A DNA stretch of 6,833 nucleotides from an uncultured Cellvibrionales bacterium. GTDB taxonomy: Bacteria; Pseudomonadota; Gammaproteobacteria; Pseudomonadales; UBA7434. Under the pieces are notes generated by a model. The model searched no databases. It had not been told where the DNA came from and was given only the letters and a program-made list of their open reading frames with translations. Position 1 is the first letter of the stretch, and every line of letters starts with the position of its first letter. Below are positions 5,553-6,833 of this stretch, piece by piece. The DNA lies in contig CALCNB010000129.1 of assembly GCA_937897785.1 (NCBI GenBank), positions 1 through 6,833 on the forward strand. Reading direction: 5' to 3'. The position numbers and the translations under genes are program-made.

Positions 5553-6833
5553 ATGGTTTTTCCTGTCATCTTATGTGGTGGTTCAGGCAGTCGATTATGG
5601 CCTTTGTCAAGAGCGTCATACCCGAAACAATTTATCGATCTTTTAGCCGATGGCCATTCAATGCTGCAGTCGACAGCGCTTCGATTAAAAAGTCTCGATG
5701 ATGTGGCAGCTCCTCTTGCAATTTGTAATCATGAAAACCGTTTTTTTGTGGCTGAGCAATTTCAGCAGTTAGGGGTTAAGCCTGCAAGTATCATCCTAGA
5801 GCCTGTGGCAAGAAACACAGCCCCGGCAGTAGCCATTGCGGCATTCTCGGCTATAGAAATCAATCCAGATGCCGTATTGCTTGTTTTGCCAGCTGATCAC
5901 CATATTAAAAACCACCAGGCTTTTTCAACTGCGGTTAATCAAGCGACGCCTGCTGCAGAGCAGGGTTATTTAGTTTCCTTTGGTATTGTGCCCGACGCTG
6001 CAGAGACAGGTTATGGCTACATAGAGCGTGGTGAGTCTTTATCTATTGATAACACTGAGGCGTCTATTTTTTCAATAAAGCGGTTTGTTGAAAAGCCAAA
6101 TAAGCAGACGGCAGAAAGTTATATTACCGATCCAAACTTTAGTTGGAACAGCGGGATGTTTCTTTTCCGTGCCGATCAATATTTGGCCGAGTTAGGTGCT
6201 TATGCTCCAGAGATTTATCAAGCTAGTAAACAGGCATTTAATCAGGCCTATCGCGATCTAGATTTTATTCGTGTTGATGAAGAATGTTTTGTTGCCTGCC
6301 CCAGTGATTCAATTGATTATGCTGTCATGGAGCATACCGCGAAAGGTGCTATGCTGCCTTTAGCGGCTGAGTGGAGCGATGTGGGTTCCTGGCAAGCGAT
6401 ATGGGATATTTCTGATAAAGATGAGCAAGGTAATGTGGTTGTTGGTGATGTGCTTATGCAGGACAGTGTTAATAGTTTGGTGATGAGCGATCATCGTCTC
6501 GTTGCGACGCTAGGTTTGTCCAATGCCGTGGTGGTTGAAACCAGTGATGCCGTTTTAGTAGCCGACAAAAATGCAATTCAAGACGTCAAAAAAATTGTCA
6601 CTGCCTTGCAGTTGAGTCACCGCAGTGAAGGCTCAGCGCATCAGTTAGTGTTTCGACCATGGGGTAGCTATGAAACCATTTGTCAAGGTGAGCAGTTTCA
6701 AGTCAAAAGAATTGTTGTGCATTGCGGGCAAAAGCTCTCGCTGCAGATGCACCATCACAGGGCGGAGCATTGGGTGGTGGTTTCTGGTAAGGCGCAAGTC
6801 ACCTGTGGCGACGAGGTTTTCACTTTAATTGAA
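5553..6833 (+). CDS. manC: mannose-1-phosphate guanylyltransferase / mannose-6-phosphate isomerase (type II, bifunctional), 3' end missing
   Basis: The frame is open for 427 codons to the window edge; family members run about 470-480, so some 50 residues are missing. It catalyses GTP + mannose-1-P to GDP-mannose and, in bifunctional members, fructose-6-P/mannose-6-P isomerisation, supplying GDP-mannose for surface polysaccharide. The nucleotidyltransferase signature GGSGSRLWPLSRASYPKQF is at 9-27; LEPVARNTAPA (82-92), LPADHH (112-117), FVEKP (178-182) and WNSGMFLF (198-205) follow. The isomerase (cupin) domain begins near RPWGSYE (368-374) and includes the metal-site stretch LQMHHHRAEHW (397-407). 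The ATG at 5553 has AAGGA 5 nt upstream. AlgA, XanB and CpsB are names for the same family; which polysaccharide it serves cannot be told here, since its downstream neighbours are outside the window. Confidence 0.95.
   Translation, partial: MVFPVILCGGSGSRLWPLSRASYPKQFIDLLADGHSMLQSTALRLKSLDDVAAPLAICNHENRFFVAEQFQQLGVKPASIILEPVARNTAPAVAIAAFSAIEINPDAVLLVLPADHHIKNHQAFSTAVNQATPAAEQGYLVSFGIVPDAAETGYGYIERGESLSIDNTEASIFSIKRFVEKPNKQTAESYITDPNFSWNSGMFLFRADQYLAELGAYAPEIYQASKQAFNQAYRDLDFIRVDEECFVACPSDSIDYAVMEHTAKGAMLPLAAEWSDVGSWQAIWDISDKDEQGNVVVGDVLMQDSVNSLVMSDHRLVATLGLSNAVVVETSDAVLVADKNAIQDVKKIVTALQLSHRSEGSAHQLVFRPWGSYETICQGEQFQVKRIVVHCGQKLSLQMHHHRAEHWVVVSGKAQVTCGDEVFTLIE

Overview
This is an ordinary-looking stretch of chromosome from a gammaproteobacterium, probably a marine, moderate-GC lineage (Cellvibrionales- or Alteromonadales-like; the family is a guess). 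The evidence is the set of E. coli-like housekeeping proteins: L21, L27, Obg, S20, MoaB, MoeA, FabA, FabB and a type II mannose-1-phosphate guanylyltransferase. FabA plus FabB as an adjacent pair and the non-AUG start of rpsT both fit this group. I see no mobile element, CRISPR array, tRNA or rRNA, and no gene of clearly foreign composition.

Left part (1-1743, all genes on the minus strand). A ribosomal block reads right to left: rpsT (S20) with its own consensus-like promoter and a strong terminator; a gene-free gap of about 430 bp; then rplU (L21)-rpmA (L27) from a good promoter with a GC-rich discriminator and a leader of about 125 nt; a terminator; and the first 44 codons of obg. The terminator between rpmA and obg suggests obg is at least partly separated from the ribosomal pair. 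The ispB gene often found divergent to rplU is not here.

Middle (1744-3506, plus strand). moaB and moeA overlap by 4 bp (ATGA) and act late in molybdenum cofactor synthesis: MPT adenylylation-type protein, then molybdate insertion. moeA ends 6 bp from the convergent end of fabB.

Right part. fabA-fabB (minus strand, 5342 to 3513) make unsaturated fatty acids: FabA dehydrates and isomerises the C10 intermediate and FabB elongates the cis-3 product. fabB has its own good ribosome site and a perfect TATAAT in the 105-bp gap. To the right, on the plus strand, lies an unannotated 28-codon ORF predicted to be a single membrane helix, then a manC/algA-type gene for GDP-mannose supply that runs off the window end.

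No undescribed multi-gene system is visible. The points worth a second look are small: the micro-ORF beside fabA, competing inverted repeats in the rplU leader, a hairpin-rich gap that could encode a plus-strand small RNA, a 14-bp palindrome at the manC ribosome site, and the rpsT UUG start.
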